Source: Pseudolysinimonas_A sp965653335 (lineage in GTDB: Bacteria; Actinomycetota; Actinomycetes; Actinomycetales; Microbacteriaceae). Taken from it: a stretch of DNA of 9,618 nucleotides. Each line of letters opens with the position of its first letter. The stretch's first letter is position 1. The DNA lies in NCBI GenBank assembly GCA_965653335.1, contig CBFGZU010000075.1, positions 1 to 9,618 on the forward strand, written 5' to 3'. Under the pieces are notes generated by a model. It was given only the letters and a program-made list of their open reading frames with translations, made no database searches and had not been told where the DNA came from. The translations under genes and the position numbers were made by a program. Positions 1-6,971 of the stretch are shown here, in pieces.

Positions 1-3000
1 CTCGACGAGCTCGCCCGGGAGCCCGACGGCGACGTGCTCGTGTTCCTCTCGGGGGAGGCCGAGATCCGCGACGCTCAGGACGCGCTGAGCAACCGCTCGA
101 ACACCGAGATCGTTCCCCTCTACGGCCGGCTGAGCTCCGCCGAGCAGCACCGGGTGTTCGACACGAAACGCGCCCCCGGCATCCGTCGCCGGGTGGTGCT
201 CGCGACCAACGTCGCCGAGACGAGCCTCACGGTGCCCGGTATCAGGTACGTGGTGGATGCCGGCACCGCCCGCGTCTCGCGGTACAGCCCGCGCGCGAAG
301 GTGCAGCGGCTGCCGATCGAGGCGATCAGCCAGGCGTCCGCGAACCAGCGCTCGGGGCGGGCGGGCCGCACGAGCGACGGGATCGCGATCCGGCTCTACG
401 CCGAGGACGACTTCGCGAGACGGCCGGCGTTCACCGACCCCGAAATCCTCCGCACCGACCTCGCGGCGGTCATCCTGCAGATGATGTCGCTTGGCCTCGG
501 CGACATCCTGGCGTTCCCGTTCCTTCAACCGCCCGACAAGCGCGGCGTGCGCGACGGGCTCGACCTGCTCGCCGAGCTCGGCGCCGTGGAGGGAGCGCGA
601 CTGACAAAGACGGGCCGGATGCTGACGCAGCTGCCCGTGGATGTGCGGTTCGCGCGCATGCTCGTCGAGGCGAAGCAGCACGGGGTGGTGCGCGAGGTCG
701 CGGCGATCGTCGCGGGGCTGAGCATCCAGGATCCGCGCGAGCGACCCCTCGAGAAGCGCGCACAAGCCGACCAGCAGCACGCGCGGTTCGTCGACCCGAC
801 GAGCGACTTCGTGACGCTGCTCAACCTCTGGAACCACCTGGAGAAGCAGCAGAAGGAGCGGTCGAGCAGCGCGTTCCGGCGCATGTGCAAGGCCGAGTAC
901 CTCAACTACCTGCGCGTGCGGGAGTGGCACGACCTGTATCGCCAGGTGATCCGGGCCGCGAAGCCGCTCGGGCTGGTGCCCGGCGATCCCTCGATCAACG
1001 CCGATGGAATCCATCGGTCGCTCCTCGCCGGGCTACTCTCGCGGCTCGGGATGCGCGACCGCGAGAAACGCGACTACCTCGGCGCCCGCGGGCAGCGCTT
1101 CATGATCTTCCCGGGCTCGGCGTTGGCGAAGAAGAACCCCGAGTTCGTGATGGCCGCAGAGCTGGTCGAGACGAGTCGGCTGTTCGCCCGCACCGTCGCG
1201 GCGATCGACCCCGCGTGGGCCGAGAAGCTCGCGGGCGACCTGGCGAAGCGCTCGTACTCCGAGCCGCACTGGGCGAAGAAACAGGGTTCTGCGGTCGCGT
1301 TCGAGCGGGTGACGCTGTTCGGGCTGCCGATCGTCGCCCGCCGCACCGTGCAACTCGGACGCATCGACCCGATCGAGGCGCGCGAGTTGTTCCTGCGCCA
1401 CGCGTTGATCGAGGGCGACTGGCCGTTCTCGATCCGCGGCAATGGCCTCTACGACTTCGACCGCGCCAACCGCGCCCTGCGGGCCGAACTGGCCGAGGTC
1501 GAGGAGCGCACCCGCCGCCGCGACATCCTCGTCGACGACGAAGCAGTGATCGAGTTCTATGACGCTCGCATCCCCCGGGAGATCACCGACGTGCGCGCCT
1601 TCGAGCGGTGGTGGAAGGATGCCCGCGCCACCGACCCCGCGCTGTTGACGATGGCACGGGGCGACCTGCTCGACGAGGATGACGACGCCCTCGACCCCGA
1701 CGGGTTCCCCGACGCCCTGCACGGCTACGCGTTGCGCTATCGCTTCGAGCCCGGCCATCCCGAGGACGGCGTCACCGTCGAGATCCCCGTAGAACGCCTC
1801 GCCACCGTCGACGGCGCCCCGTTCGAGTGGCTCGTGCCCGGTCTTCGGCAGGAACTCATCACGGCGCTGCTGAAGGCACTGCCGAAGGCGATCCGCAAGA
1901 ACGTGGTTCCTGCCGCCGACTGGGCGCGGCGTCTGCTCCCCACCCTGAATCCCGAAGGCCCGCTGCTGCCCGCGCTCGCTGCCGCAATCCGCGCCGCCAC
2001 GCACACGGTGGTCGACCCCGCGGCGTTCGAGCTCGACCGGGTTCCGGCGAACCTGCAGATGACGTACGCGGCGGTCGACCGCAACGGTAGGCGCCTGGGC
2101 ACCTCGAAGTCACTGACCGACCTGCGAGAGCGCTTCGCCGAGAAGACCCGGGCGACCGTCGCCGCTGTCACCGCTCGCGCGACCCCTGGTCGTGAGCTTG
2201 AGCGCTCCGGCCTCACCGCGTGGGATGTCGGCGTCCTTCCCGCCGTCGTCGAGGCGGGCGGCGTGCGCGGCTACCCGGCTCTCGTCGACGAGGGTGCGAG
2301 CATCGCCGTGCAGGTGTTCGCGACCGAAGAAGAAGCCGCCGTGGCACATGCCCGCGGCGTGCTGCGACTGCTCGCTCTCACCGTGCCGAGTCCCGTCAGC
2401 TACGTCCGCGACCACCTCACCGGGCCCGAGAAACTCGCCCTCGCCGCCAGCCCCTACCCCTCGACTCCCGCGCTCTGGGACGACGCGCTGCTCGCAACCC
2501 TCGCGGTCGCAACCGGTGACCGGTCTCCCCGTGACCTGGCCTGCTTCGAGTCACTCCGCGCCGACGTGTCGGCGGGGCTCGTCGACGCGCTGTTCGACAC
2601 CGTCGCGCTGATCGCGAAGGTGCTGACGGCGGCGCGCGAGGTCGATCGCGCGATCTCCGCGGCATCCTCGCTGGCCTTCGTGGGACCGCTCGGCGATGCC
2701 CGCGGTCAACTCGCCGCGCTCGTGCATCCCGGATTCGCTGGCGTCGCGGGCGTCGCCCGCCTGCGCCGCATGCCCGTCTACCTCGCGGGGCTGCTGCACC
2801 GCATCACCCGGCTGGCCGACAATCCCGGCCGTGACCGCGCCTGGCAGACCGAGGTCGAGCAGGCGGAGAACCTCTACCTCGATGCCGGCGGCTCGCTGCC
2901 GCTCAGCCCCGCCGCGCCGGCCCGGCTCGCCGAGGTGCGCTGGATGCTCGAAGAGCTGCGGCTCTCGCTCTTTGCGCAACACCTCGGGGCTGTCGGCCCG

Positions 3001-3036
3001 GTGTCGGTGCAGCGCATCCGCAAGGCGCTCTCCTGA
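1..3036 (+). CDS. hrpA: ATP-dependent RNA helicase HrpA (DEAH box), 5' end missing
   Basis: The frame is open from base 1 and ends in TGA, giving 1011 visible residues. E. coli HrpA is about 1300 residues, so roughly 300 N-terminal residues, including the first RecA domain with the Walker A and DEAH motifs, lie outside the window. The visible part begins in the second RecA domain: VFLSGEAEI near residue 14, motif V-like TNVAETSLT at 69-77 and motif VI QRSGRAGR at 116-123. Then come the helicase-associated and OB-fold regions, and a long C-terminal half that fits the DUF3418 region of bacterial HrpA, ending in LFAQHLGAVGPVSVQRIRKAL-like residues. HrpA unwinds RNA using NTP; E. coli HrpA has been linked to mRNA processing and to rescue of stalled or collided ribosomes. 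It converges on nrdB with 15 bases between the stop codons and no obvious terminator. Family assignment is firm; the start is not visible. Confidence 0.93.
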   Translation, partial: LDELAREPDGDVLVFLSGEAEIRDAQDALSNRSNTEIVPLYGRLSSAEQHRVFDTKRAPGIRRRVVLATNVAETSLTVPGIRYVVDAGTARVSRYSPRAKVQRLPIEAISQASANQRSGRAGRTSDGIAIRLYAEDDFARRPAFTDPEILRTDLAAVILQMMSLGLGDILAFPFLQPPDKRGVRDGLDLLAELGAVEGARLTKTGRMLTQLPVDVRFARMLVEAKQHGVVREVAAIVAGLSIQDPRERPLEKRAQADQQHARFVDPTSDFVTLLNLWNHLEKQQKERSSSAFRRMCKAEYLNYLRVREWHDLYRQVIRAAKPLGLVPGDPSINADGIHRSLLAGLLSRLGMRDREKRDYLGARGQRFMIFPGSALAKKNPEFVMAAELVETSRLFARTVAAIDPAWAEKLAGDLAKRSYSEPHWAKKQGSAVAFERVTLFGLPIVARRTVQLGRIDPIEARELFLRHALIEGDWPFSIRGNGLYDFDRANRALRAELAEVEERTRRRDILVDDEAVIEFYDARIPREITDVRAFERWWKDARATDPALLTMARGDLLDEDDDALDPDGFPDALHGYALRYRFEPGHPEDGVTVEIPVERLATVDGAPFEWLVPGLRQELITALLKALPKAIRKNVVPAADWARRLLPTLNPEGPLLPALAAAIRAATHTVVDPAAFELDRVPANLQMTYAAVDRNGRRLGTSKSLTDLRERFAEKTRATVAAVTARATPGRELERSGLTAWDVGVLPAVVEAGGVRGYPALVDEGASIAVQVFATEEEAAVAHARGVLRLLALTVPSPVSYVRDHLTGPEKLALAASPYPSTPALWDDALLATLAVATGDRSPRDLACFESLRADVSAGLVDALFDTVALIAKVLTAAREVDRAISAASSLAFVGPLGDARGQLAALVHPGFAGVAGVARLRRMPVYLAGLLHRITRLADNPGRDRAWQTEVEQAENLYLDAGGSLPLSPAAPARLAEVRWMLEELRLSLFAQHLGAVGPVSVQRIRKALS

Positions 3037-3051
3037 ATCGGCGCCCCGAGG

Positions 3052-4050
3052 CTACTCCGTCTTCTTCGCCCCCGACGCTGAGGCGTTCGACTCGTACGAG
3101 GTGTTCGTCGACTCGAAGAAGTTCACCAACTGCAGGGTGTCGTTCGCCGTCGCCATCCATTTCGCCGGGTTGGTGACGTTGTATTCGGGGTCGAATCCGA
3201 GCTCTTCGAGCCGCCGGTCGGCGAGGTACTTCACGTACTGGTTGATGTAGTTGGCGTTGAGCCCGAGGATGCCGTTCGGCAGCAGGTCGCGGTTGTACTG
3301 CTCTTCCATTTCGACGGCGTCGAGGATCATCTGCCGGATCTCGGCGGCGAACTCGGGCGTCTGCAGGTCGGGGTTCTCGTCGAGCACGGTGAGGATGAGG
3401 TTGATGCCGAACTTGAGGTGCAGGCTCTCGTCGCGCACCACCCAGTCCATGAGCGACCCGAAGTTGCGCAACAGGTTCCGCTGCCGGAACGACAGCGCGA
3501 CCATGAAGCCCGAGTAGAACCAGATGCCTTCGAGGATGACGTTGTAGGCGACGAGGTTGCGGATGAAGTCCTGCTTGCCCGCCGTCGTCGTGATGTCGAG
3601 GGTCTCCTCGGTCATGCGACGGATGAACGAGACCTCGAACTCCTCTTTGCGCGCCATCGACGGCACGTCGACGTGGGCGTTGTAGGCCTCGTTGCGGTCG
3701 ATCGGGAACGTCTCGAGCACGTACTCGAACGACATGCAGTGGTTGGCCTCCTCCCACATCTGCTTCGCGAGGTAGAGGTGGGCCTCGGGAGCGTTGATGT
3801 AGGGGTAGACCCCGAACGCGAGCGCCTTGTTGACCAGCAGCTCGTTGGGGTTGAAGTACGACATGAGGAACGTGATCGCGTGGCGCTCTTCATCCGTCAT
3901 CTTCTTGAAGTCGGCGATGTCTTCGCCCAGCTGGATCTCGTTGGGGAACCAGGTGTTGGCGACCGCCTGGTCGTACAGGTCCATCGCCCACGGATAGGTG
4001 ACGGGCTTCAGCAGAAGCCCTTCCTTGATGCCGGTGCCCAAAATGCCCAT
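3052..4050 (-). CDS. nrdB: Class Ic-type ribonucleotide reductase beta subunit (Phe at the radical Tyr site)
   Basis: This is the radical-generating small subunit of aerobic ribonucleotide reductase, 332 residues from the chosen ATG. Metal ligands read as E70 (FNPNE), E101 and H104 (EEANH), E174 (ILEGIW), E208 and H211 (RDESLH). The position four residues after H104, Tyr in class Ia/Ib, is F108, and the first ligand is Glu rather than Asp. From recall, the Chlamydia trachomatis Mn/Fe enzyme has E89, E120, H123, F127, E193, E227, H230; all spacings match. By the same spacing the Chlamydia activation residue Y222 would be W203 here. E313 and Y319 in the tail match the spacing of E. coli E350 and Y356. 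An in-frame ATG at 4074 would add eight residues (NEGSEED) but lies inside a hairpin with no ribosome-binding site. The ATG at 4050 has AAGGAAG at 4067-4061, ten bases upstream, and begins MGILGTG. The mRNA probably comes from the nrdA promoter. Confidence 0.93.
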   Translation of the reverse strand: MGILGTGIKEGLLLKPVTYPWAMDLYDQAVANTWFPNEIQLGEDIADFKKMTDEERHAITFLMSYFNPNELLVNKALAFGVYPYINAPEAHLYLAKQMWEEANHCMSFEYVLETFPIDRNEAYNAHVDVPSMARKEEFEVSFIRRMTEETLDITTTAGKQDFIRNLVAYNVILEGIWFYSGFMVALSFRQRNLLRNFGSLMDWVVRDESLHLKFGINLILTVLDENPDLQTPEFAAEIRQMILDAVEMEEQYNRDLLPNGILGLNANYINQYVKYLADRRLEELGFDPEYNVTNPAKWMATANDTLQLVNFFESTNTSYESNASASGAKKTE

Positions 4051-4068
4051 GTCTTCTTCACTTCCTTC

Positions 4069-4126
4069 GTTCATCCGCGACTTTTCGCGCGGATGAACCC
4101 TCGTTGTCTACGAAAAGTCGCGGATG
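4069..4126 (-). repeat. Nested inverted repeats between the tail frame and nrdB
   Basis: Arm CATCCGCGACTTTTCG (4072-4087 on the plus strand) is the exact reverse complement of 4111-4126, a 16-base perfect inverted repeat with a 23-base spacer. A second hairpin overlaps it: 4069-4079 pairs perfectly with 4088-4098 (11 base pairs, 8-base loop). Both use the segment 4072-4079, so they cannot form together. In the nrd transcript they lie just after the tail-frame stop and end two bases before the nrdB ribosome-binding site at 4067-4061. There is no U-run, so this is not a standard terminator. It could set NrdB translation, mark an RNA processing site, or be a copy of a dispersed palindromic repeat. 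Confidence 0.7.
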
Positions 4127-4142
4127 GACCGCCCAGACCCCG

Positions 4143-4250
4143 TTACTGGCAACTCTCGCACTGCAGGTCGTCCATCGGGTCGACCGGGACCGAGTATTCG
4201 CCGACAGCGTCGACCGCGACGGCGGAGTAGGTGTCGAACGGGCCGGTCAC
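4143..4250 (-). CDS. 35-codon frame encoding the NrdA-type CxxC redox tail, overlapping the nrdA stop
   Basis: A GTG at 4250 opens a 35-codon frame ending in TAA at 4145-4143. It starts V(M)TGPFDTYS and finishes VDPMDDLQCESCQ. The terminal CxxC is what class I reductase large subunits carry at their extreme C-terminus to pass electrons from thioredoxin or glutaredoxin to the active-site disulfide. The nrdA product as read has no such pair. The frame is -1 relative to nrdA: the nrdA codons AAG TGA share GTGA with this start. GGAGG at 4261-4257 lies six bases upstream of the GTG, a near-ideal ribosome-binding site. About 32 of 35 codons end in G or C, as in the neighbouring genes, so the frame looks coding. 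It may be a separately translated tail peptide, an extension of NrdA reached by -1 frameshifting, or the product of a recent indel or sequence error. No classic X_XXY_YYZ slippery heptamer is visible at the junction. Confidence 0.75.
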   Translation of the reverse strand: MTGPFDTYSAVAVDAVGEYSVPVDPMDDLQCESCQ

Positions 4251-6688
4251 TTGAGGCCTCCGAACCCACGCCGTGCCGGCGCCGACGTGCTCGCCGTTGC
4301 GGCGACACCTTCGACAGGGGTTTCGGACTTCTGCGTGAGGTCTTCGCTCTTGTTGACCTTGACCGTCGACTGCTCAGCGGTGTGGCGCGGCTTCATGTGC
4401 AGGTAGTAGGTCGTCTTCACGCCCCGCTCCCAGGCCGCGTAGTAGATGTCCATCATGTCGCCGAGGTCGCGCGTCTCGAGGTACATGTTGCGGCTGATCG
4501 ACTGGTCGATCCACTTCTGCGCGCGCGCCGCGACCTCGAGGAACGAGTACGGCGAGAGCTGGAACGACGTCTTGTAGACCGCCTTGAGATCATCCGGGAT
4601 CGAGTCGATGTTCTGGATGTCGCCCTGACTGCGCAGAATCGGCTCACGCACCGAATCCCACAGCCCGCGGGCCTGCAAGGCTTCGACGAGGTTGCGGTTC
4701 ACTTCGAGGAATTTGCCGTTGCTCGTGGCGCGGCTGAAGATCTGCGAGAACTGCGGATCGAGGCCCGGCGTAGTGCCGGCGACGAGACCGATGGATGCCG
4801 TCGGCGCGATCGCCATGAGGGTCGCGTTGCGCATGCCGCCCTTGACCTTCGTGCGCAGGGCGTCCCAGTCGAGCCGCGTGGTGCGGTTGACCTTGATCTC
4901 GACGCCGCGGTCTTTCTCGGTGAGCGCGATCGAGTCGAACGGCACGAGACCCTGCGACCAGCGGCTGCCTTCGAAGTTGTTGTAGCTGCCGCGCTCGCGG
5001 GCGAGGTCGGCCGACTCGTCGATCGCCGCGTAGGAGACGTGCTCCATGATCTCGTCCATGAGGTCGTAGGCCTCTTCGGATTCGTACGAGAAGCCGAGCT
5101 TCTCGACGACATCCGTGAAGCCCATGACACCCAGGCCGATCGCGCGGTTCTGCTGGTTGGCGTGGTCGGCCTCGTCGACGCTCGACTCGGTGATGTCGAT
5201 GAGGTTGTCGAGCTGACGCACCGCGCTGCGGGCACTCGCCTCGACGAGGTCCCAATCGAATCCGAGCCCGCCGTTCGTGTCCACCTTGAGGTGCGTCGAC
5301 AGGTTGATCGACGCGAGGTTGCAGACCGAGATGTTCTCCTCGTCTTGCGGCAGGCAGATCTCGGTGCACAGGTTCGACAGGTGGATCGTGCCCGTGTTGT
5401 TGTTGAGGGCACGGTTGTTGATCGTGTCCTTCCAGGTCAGCCACGGGTGGCTCGTGGTCTGCAGCGAGATGAGGATCGCCTTGAACTGCTCGCGCGCCCC
5501 GATCTTCTTGAACATCCCGAGTTCGCCGGCTTCGGCCATCGCGATGTACTCGGCGTAGCGCTTCGAGAACGCCGCACCGTACAGCTCGTTGAGGTCGCTG
5601 ACCTCGAGCGGGTCGAAGAGGTACCAGTCGTCGTCGTTCTGCACGCGCTTCATGAACTCGTCGGAGATCCACACGGCGGTGTTGGCGGTGCGGGTGCGGC
5701 GGTACGGGTCGCCGGAGTTCTGGCGCAGGTCGAGGAACTCGGGGAAGTCGAGGTGCCAGTTCTCCATGTAGAAGCACAGCGCGCCGAACTTCTTGCCGCC
5801 GCGGCTCACCGCGCGCAGCACCGAGTCGATCGTGTGCATGAACGGGATCGGACCCGTGCTCGTGGTGTTGTTCGAGCGGATGGGCGAGCCCTGTGCGCGC
5901 AGCTTGGTGACCGAGAGCCCGATTCCGCCGGTGCCCTTGGTGAGCCACATGACGTCGCGCACGCCCTTGGCGATGCTCTCGATGTCGTCTTGCATCTCCA
6001 TGACGAAGCAGTTGGAGAGCTGCGGGAACGCGGTGCCGGCGTTGACGAGCGTCGAGCCGGCGGCGACGTACTCGAGCTTCGACATCTTGTCGTAGAAGCC
6101 GATCGCGACCGAGGTGGGGTCGGCCTCGTTGAGCGTGAGGCCCATCGCGATGCGCATCCAGAAGAACTGGGGCACCTCGAGCGGTTCGCCGTTACGCGCC
6201 TTGATGCCGTAGCGGTTGTTGAGGGTCACGACGCCGATGTACTTGAGCAGCTCGTCGCGGCTCGGCTCGAGGGCCGCGGCGAGGCGGTCGAGGTCGAACA
6301 GGTCGGGGAAGCGCGGGTCGAGCAGCTTCTCTTCGACCCCGCGGATGACGCTGGAGCGGAAGTACTGGGCGTGCAGCGCCTTGAGCTCGGCGGCGGTCTG
6401 GTAGTCGCCGAGCACGCTCTTGTAGATCGTCTTCAGCAGCAGGCGGGCGGCGACGGTGTCGAACTGCGGGTCGTCTTTGACGTTCTGCAGCGCGACCTGG
6501 ATGACGGCTTCGTCGAGCTGCTGGGTGGTGATGCCGTCGAACAGCGTGAGCTCGAGCTCGGAGGCGATCTGCGTCACCCACGTGATGTTCTCGTCGAGGC
6601 CGGCGCTCGCGTGCTCGATCGCGAGGTTGATCTTGTTGGCGTCGTAGGGCTCGCGCGCCCCGCTGCGCTTGACGACCGTGATGCTCAC
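4247..6688 (-). CDS. nrdA: Ribonucleoside-diphosphate reductase alpha subunit, class I, tail-less as read
   Basis: This is the catalytic large subunit (813 residues) that reduces ribonucleoside diphosphates to deoxyribonucleotides with NrdB. An N-terminal ATP-cone, roughly residues 1-95 (SITVVKRSGAREPYDANKI), is the usual dATP/ATP activity switch. The catalytic barrel shows C227 (QLSNCFV) and C456 (ISVCNLA) as the redox pair, N439-C441-E443 (SNLCTEI) with the thiyl cysteine, PTASIG at 629-634, and the radical-transfer pair Y761-Y762 (KTTYYLHM). After about residue 770 comes a flexible linker ending ARRGFGGLK with no cysteines; the expected CxxC tail is in the overlapping frame at 4143-4250. 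The GTG at 6688 is chosen because homology begins there and GGAGGAG lies five bases upstream. The same frame runs open to 6958, but those extra 90 residues look unlike a reductase and cover the regulatory region. Upstream NrdR-like and DnaA boxes suggest regulation. Confidence 0.95.
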   Translation of the reverse strand: MSITVVKRSGAREPYDANKINLAIEHASAGLDENITWVTQIASELELTLFDGITTQQLDEAVIQVALQNVKDDPQFDTVAARLLLKTIYKSVLGDYQTAAELKALHAQYFRSSVIRGVEEKLLDPRFPDLFDLDRLAAALEPSRDELLKYIGVVTLNNRYGIKARNGEPLEVPQFFWMRIAMGLTLNEADPTSVAIGFYDKMSKLEYVAAGSTLVNAGTAFPQLSNCFVMEMQDDIESIAKGVRDVMWLTKGTGGIGLSVTKLRAQGSPIRSNNTTSTGPIPFMHTIDSVLRAVSRGGKKFGALCFYMENWHLDFPEFLDLRQNSGDPYRRTRTANTAVWISDEFMKRVQNDDDWYLFDPLEVSDLNELYGAAFSKRYAEYIAMAEAGELGMFKKIGAREQFKAILISLQTTSHPWLTWKDTINNRALNNNTGTIHLSNLCTEICLPQDEENISVCNLASINLSTHLKVDTNGGLGFDWDLVEASARSAVRQLDNLIDITESSVDEADHANQQNRAIGLGVMGFTDVVEKLGFSYESEEAYDLMDEIMEHVSYAAIDESADLARERGSYNNFEGSRWSQGLVPFDSIALTEKDRGVEIKVNRTTRLDWDALRTKVKGGMRNATLMAIAPTASIGLVAGTTPGLDPQFSQIFSRATSNGKFLEVNRNLVEALQARGLWDSVREPILRSQGDIQNIDSIPDDLKAVYKTSFQLSPYSFLEVAARAQKWIDQSISRNMYLETRDLGDMMDIYYAAWERGVKTTYYLHMKPRHTAEQSTVKVNKSEDLTQKSETPVEGVAATASTSAPARRGFGGLK

Positions 6689-6693
6689 TTGTG

Positions 6694-6700
6694 CTCCTCC
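6694..6700 (-). promoter_or_regulatory. nrdA ribosome-binding site that fixes the GTG start
   Basis: GGAGGAG on the minus strand lies five bases before the GTG at 6688. It decides the nrdA start against the longer open frame. It falls inside a five-codon frame (ATG at 6701, reading MEEHK, stop TGA overlapping the nrdA GTG), preceded by AGGAG, which might be a coupled leader peptide; that reading is weak. Confidence 0.75.
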
Positions 6701-6721
6701 ATGAGTGTCGCCACTCCTTCT

Positions 6722-6735
6722 GTGCCTCTCGGCAC
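6722..6735 (-). other. Small GNRA-capped hairpin in the nrdA leader
   Basis: In the nrdA mRNA, GUGCC pairs with GGCAC around a GAGA tetraloop, which fits the GNRA consensus. It lies about 35 bases before the nrdA start. The stem is only five pairs, so it may be incidental. Confidence 0.35.
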
Positions 6736-6827
6736 CCCCGTTGTTCGCGCCCTCGCGAGTCGCTGAAAATGACCCGGATACCACTGCATCCTGGCCGTGT
6801 GACCATCCCCCTGGCCGGGAGGTTTGA

Positions 6828-6843
6828 CCACTATATATCCGGG
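6828..6843. promoter_or_regulatory. NrdR-box-like site A upstream of nrdA
   Basis: The 16 bases CCACTATATATCCGGG match 11 of 16 positions of the NrdR consensus ACACTATATATAGTGT as I recall it; the left half is near perfect and the right half degenerate. NrdR is the ATP-cone repressor of reductase genes in most bacteria and binds tandem boxes. On the minus strand the site contains TATAGT (6835-6830), a possible -10 for nrdA, so binding would block transcription. No convincing -35 was found. Confidence 0.65.
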
Positions 6844-6860
6844 TACCGACACGAGCACCA

Positions 6861-6876
6861 CCACTACATCTAGTGG
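6861..6876. promoter_or_regulatory. NrdR-box-like site B upstream of nrdA
   Basis: CCACTACATCTAGTGG is a palindrome with arms CCACTA and TAGTGG and matches 12 of 16 positions of the recalled NrdR consensus. Its centre is 33 bp from that of site A, about three helical turns, which is the usual arrangement for paired NrdR boxes. The pair lies 140-190 bases upstream of the nrdA start. Confidence 0.7.
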
Positions 6877-6881
6877 GCGTG

Positions 6882-6902
6882 TCATCCACAGATTGTGGAT
6901 AA
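6882..6902. promoter_or_regulatory. DnaA-box dyad in the nrdA upstream region
   Basis: TGTGGATAA at 6894-6902 is the exact complement of the consensus DnaA box TTATCCACA. TCATCCACA at 6882-6890 on the plus strand differs from it at one position. Together they form the palindrome ATCCACAGATTGTGGAT (6884-6900). A weaker 7-of-9 match, GTTTCCACA, lies at 6922-6930. DnaA is known to regulate nrdAB in E. coli, so a role in linking dNTP synthesis to replication initiation is plausible here. Confidence 0.6.
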
Positions 6903-6914
6903 GTCCGCGGACTT
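6901..6914. repeat. Perfect 14-bp palindrome
   Basis: AAGTCCGCGGACTT is fully self-complementary and shares two bases with the adjacent DnaA box. It could be an operator for an unidentified dimeric regulator of nrdA or of the divergent MFS gene. No family was recognised from the site. Confidence 0.4.
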
Positions 6915-6947
6915 CTGCACAGTTTCCACAGCGCGCTGGAGAACGGA

Positions 6948-6971
6948 GGGGAGGCCATTTCTGGCCTCCCC
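6948..6971 (+). repeat. 10-bp perfect hairpin in the divergent region
   Basis: GGGGAGGCCA at 6948-6957 pairs perfectly with TGGCCTCCCC at 6962-6971 around a TTTC loop. No T-run follows on either strand, and both flanking genes point away from it, so it does not look like a terminator for an annotated gene. It could act in a leader RNA of the MFS gene or insulate the two promoters. Confidence 0.5.

Noticed and set aside
4051..4074. Upstream ATG for nrdB at 4074
   Set aside because: It is in frame but lies within the inverted repeat and has no ribosome-binding site; the ATG at 4050 fits better. Not excluded completely.
4069..4126. Rho-independent terminator between nrdA and nrdB
   Set aside because: The stems are strong but no U-run follows on the transcribed strand, and nrdB needs read-through or its own promoter, which was not seen.
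4245..4262. Classic -1 slippery heptamer at the nrdA/tail junction
   Set aside because: The bases GGCCTCAAGTGA contain no X_XXY_YYZ pattern, so a canonical frameshift signal is not present, although non-canonical slippage cannot be ruled out.
4124..6766. An 880-codon open frame on the plus strand
   Set aside because: It is antisense to nrdA and its product is a low-complexity Arg/Glu/Val/Leu-rich sequence, typical of the mirror frame of a high-GC gene. nrdA on the other strand shows all catalytic motifs.
6882..6930. A replication origin
   Set aside because: Only two good DnaA boxes and one weak one are present, with no AT-rich unwinding region and no dnaA or dnaN nearby; promoter regulation is simpler.
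6689..6958. N-terminal extension of nrdA to an ATG at 6958
   Set aside because: The 90 extra residues do not look like reductase sequence and would cover the NrdR and DnaA sites. The GTG at 6688 has a strong ribosome-binding site and begins at the ATP-cone.
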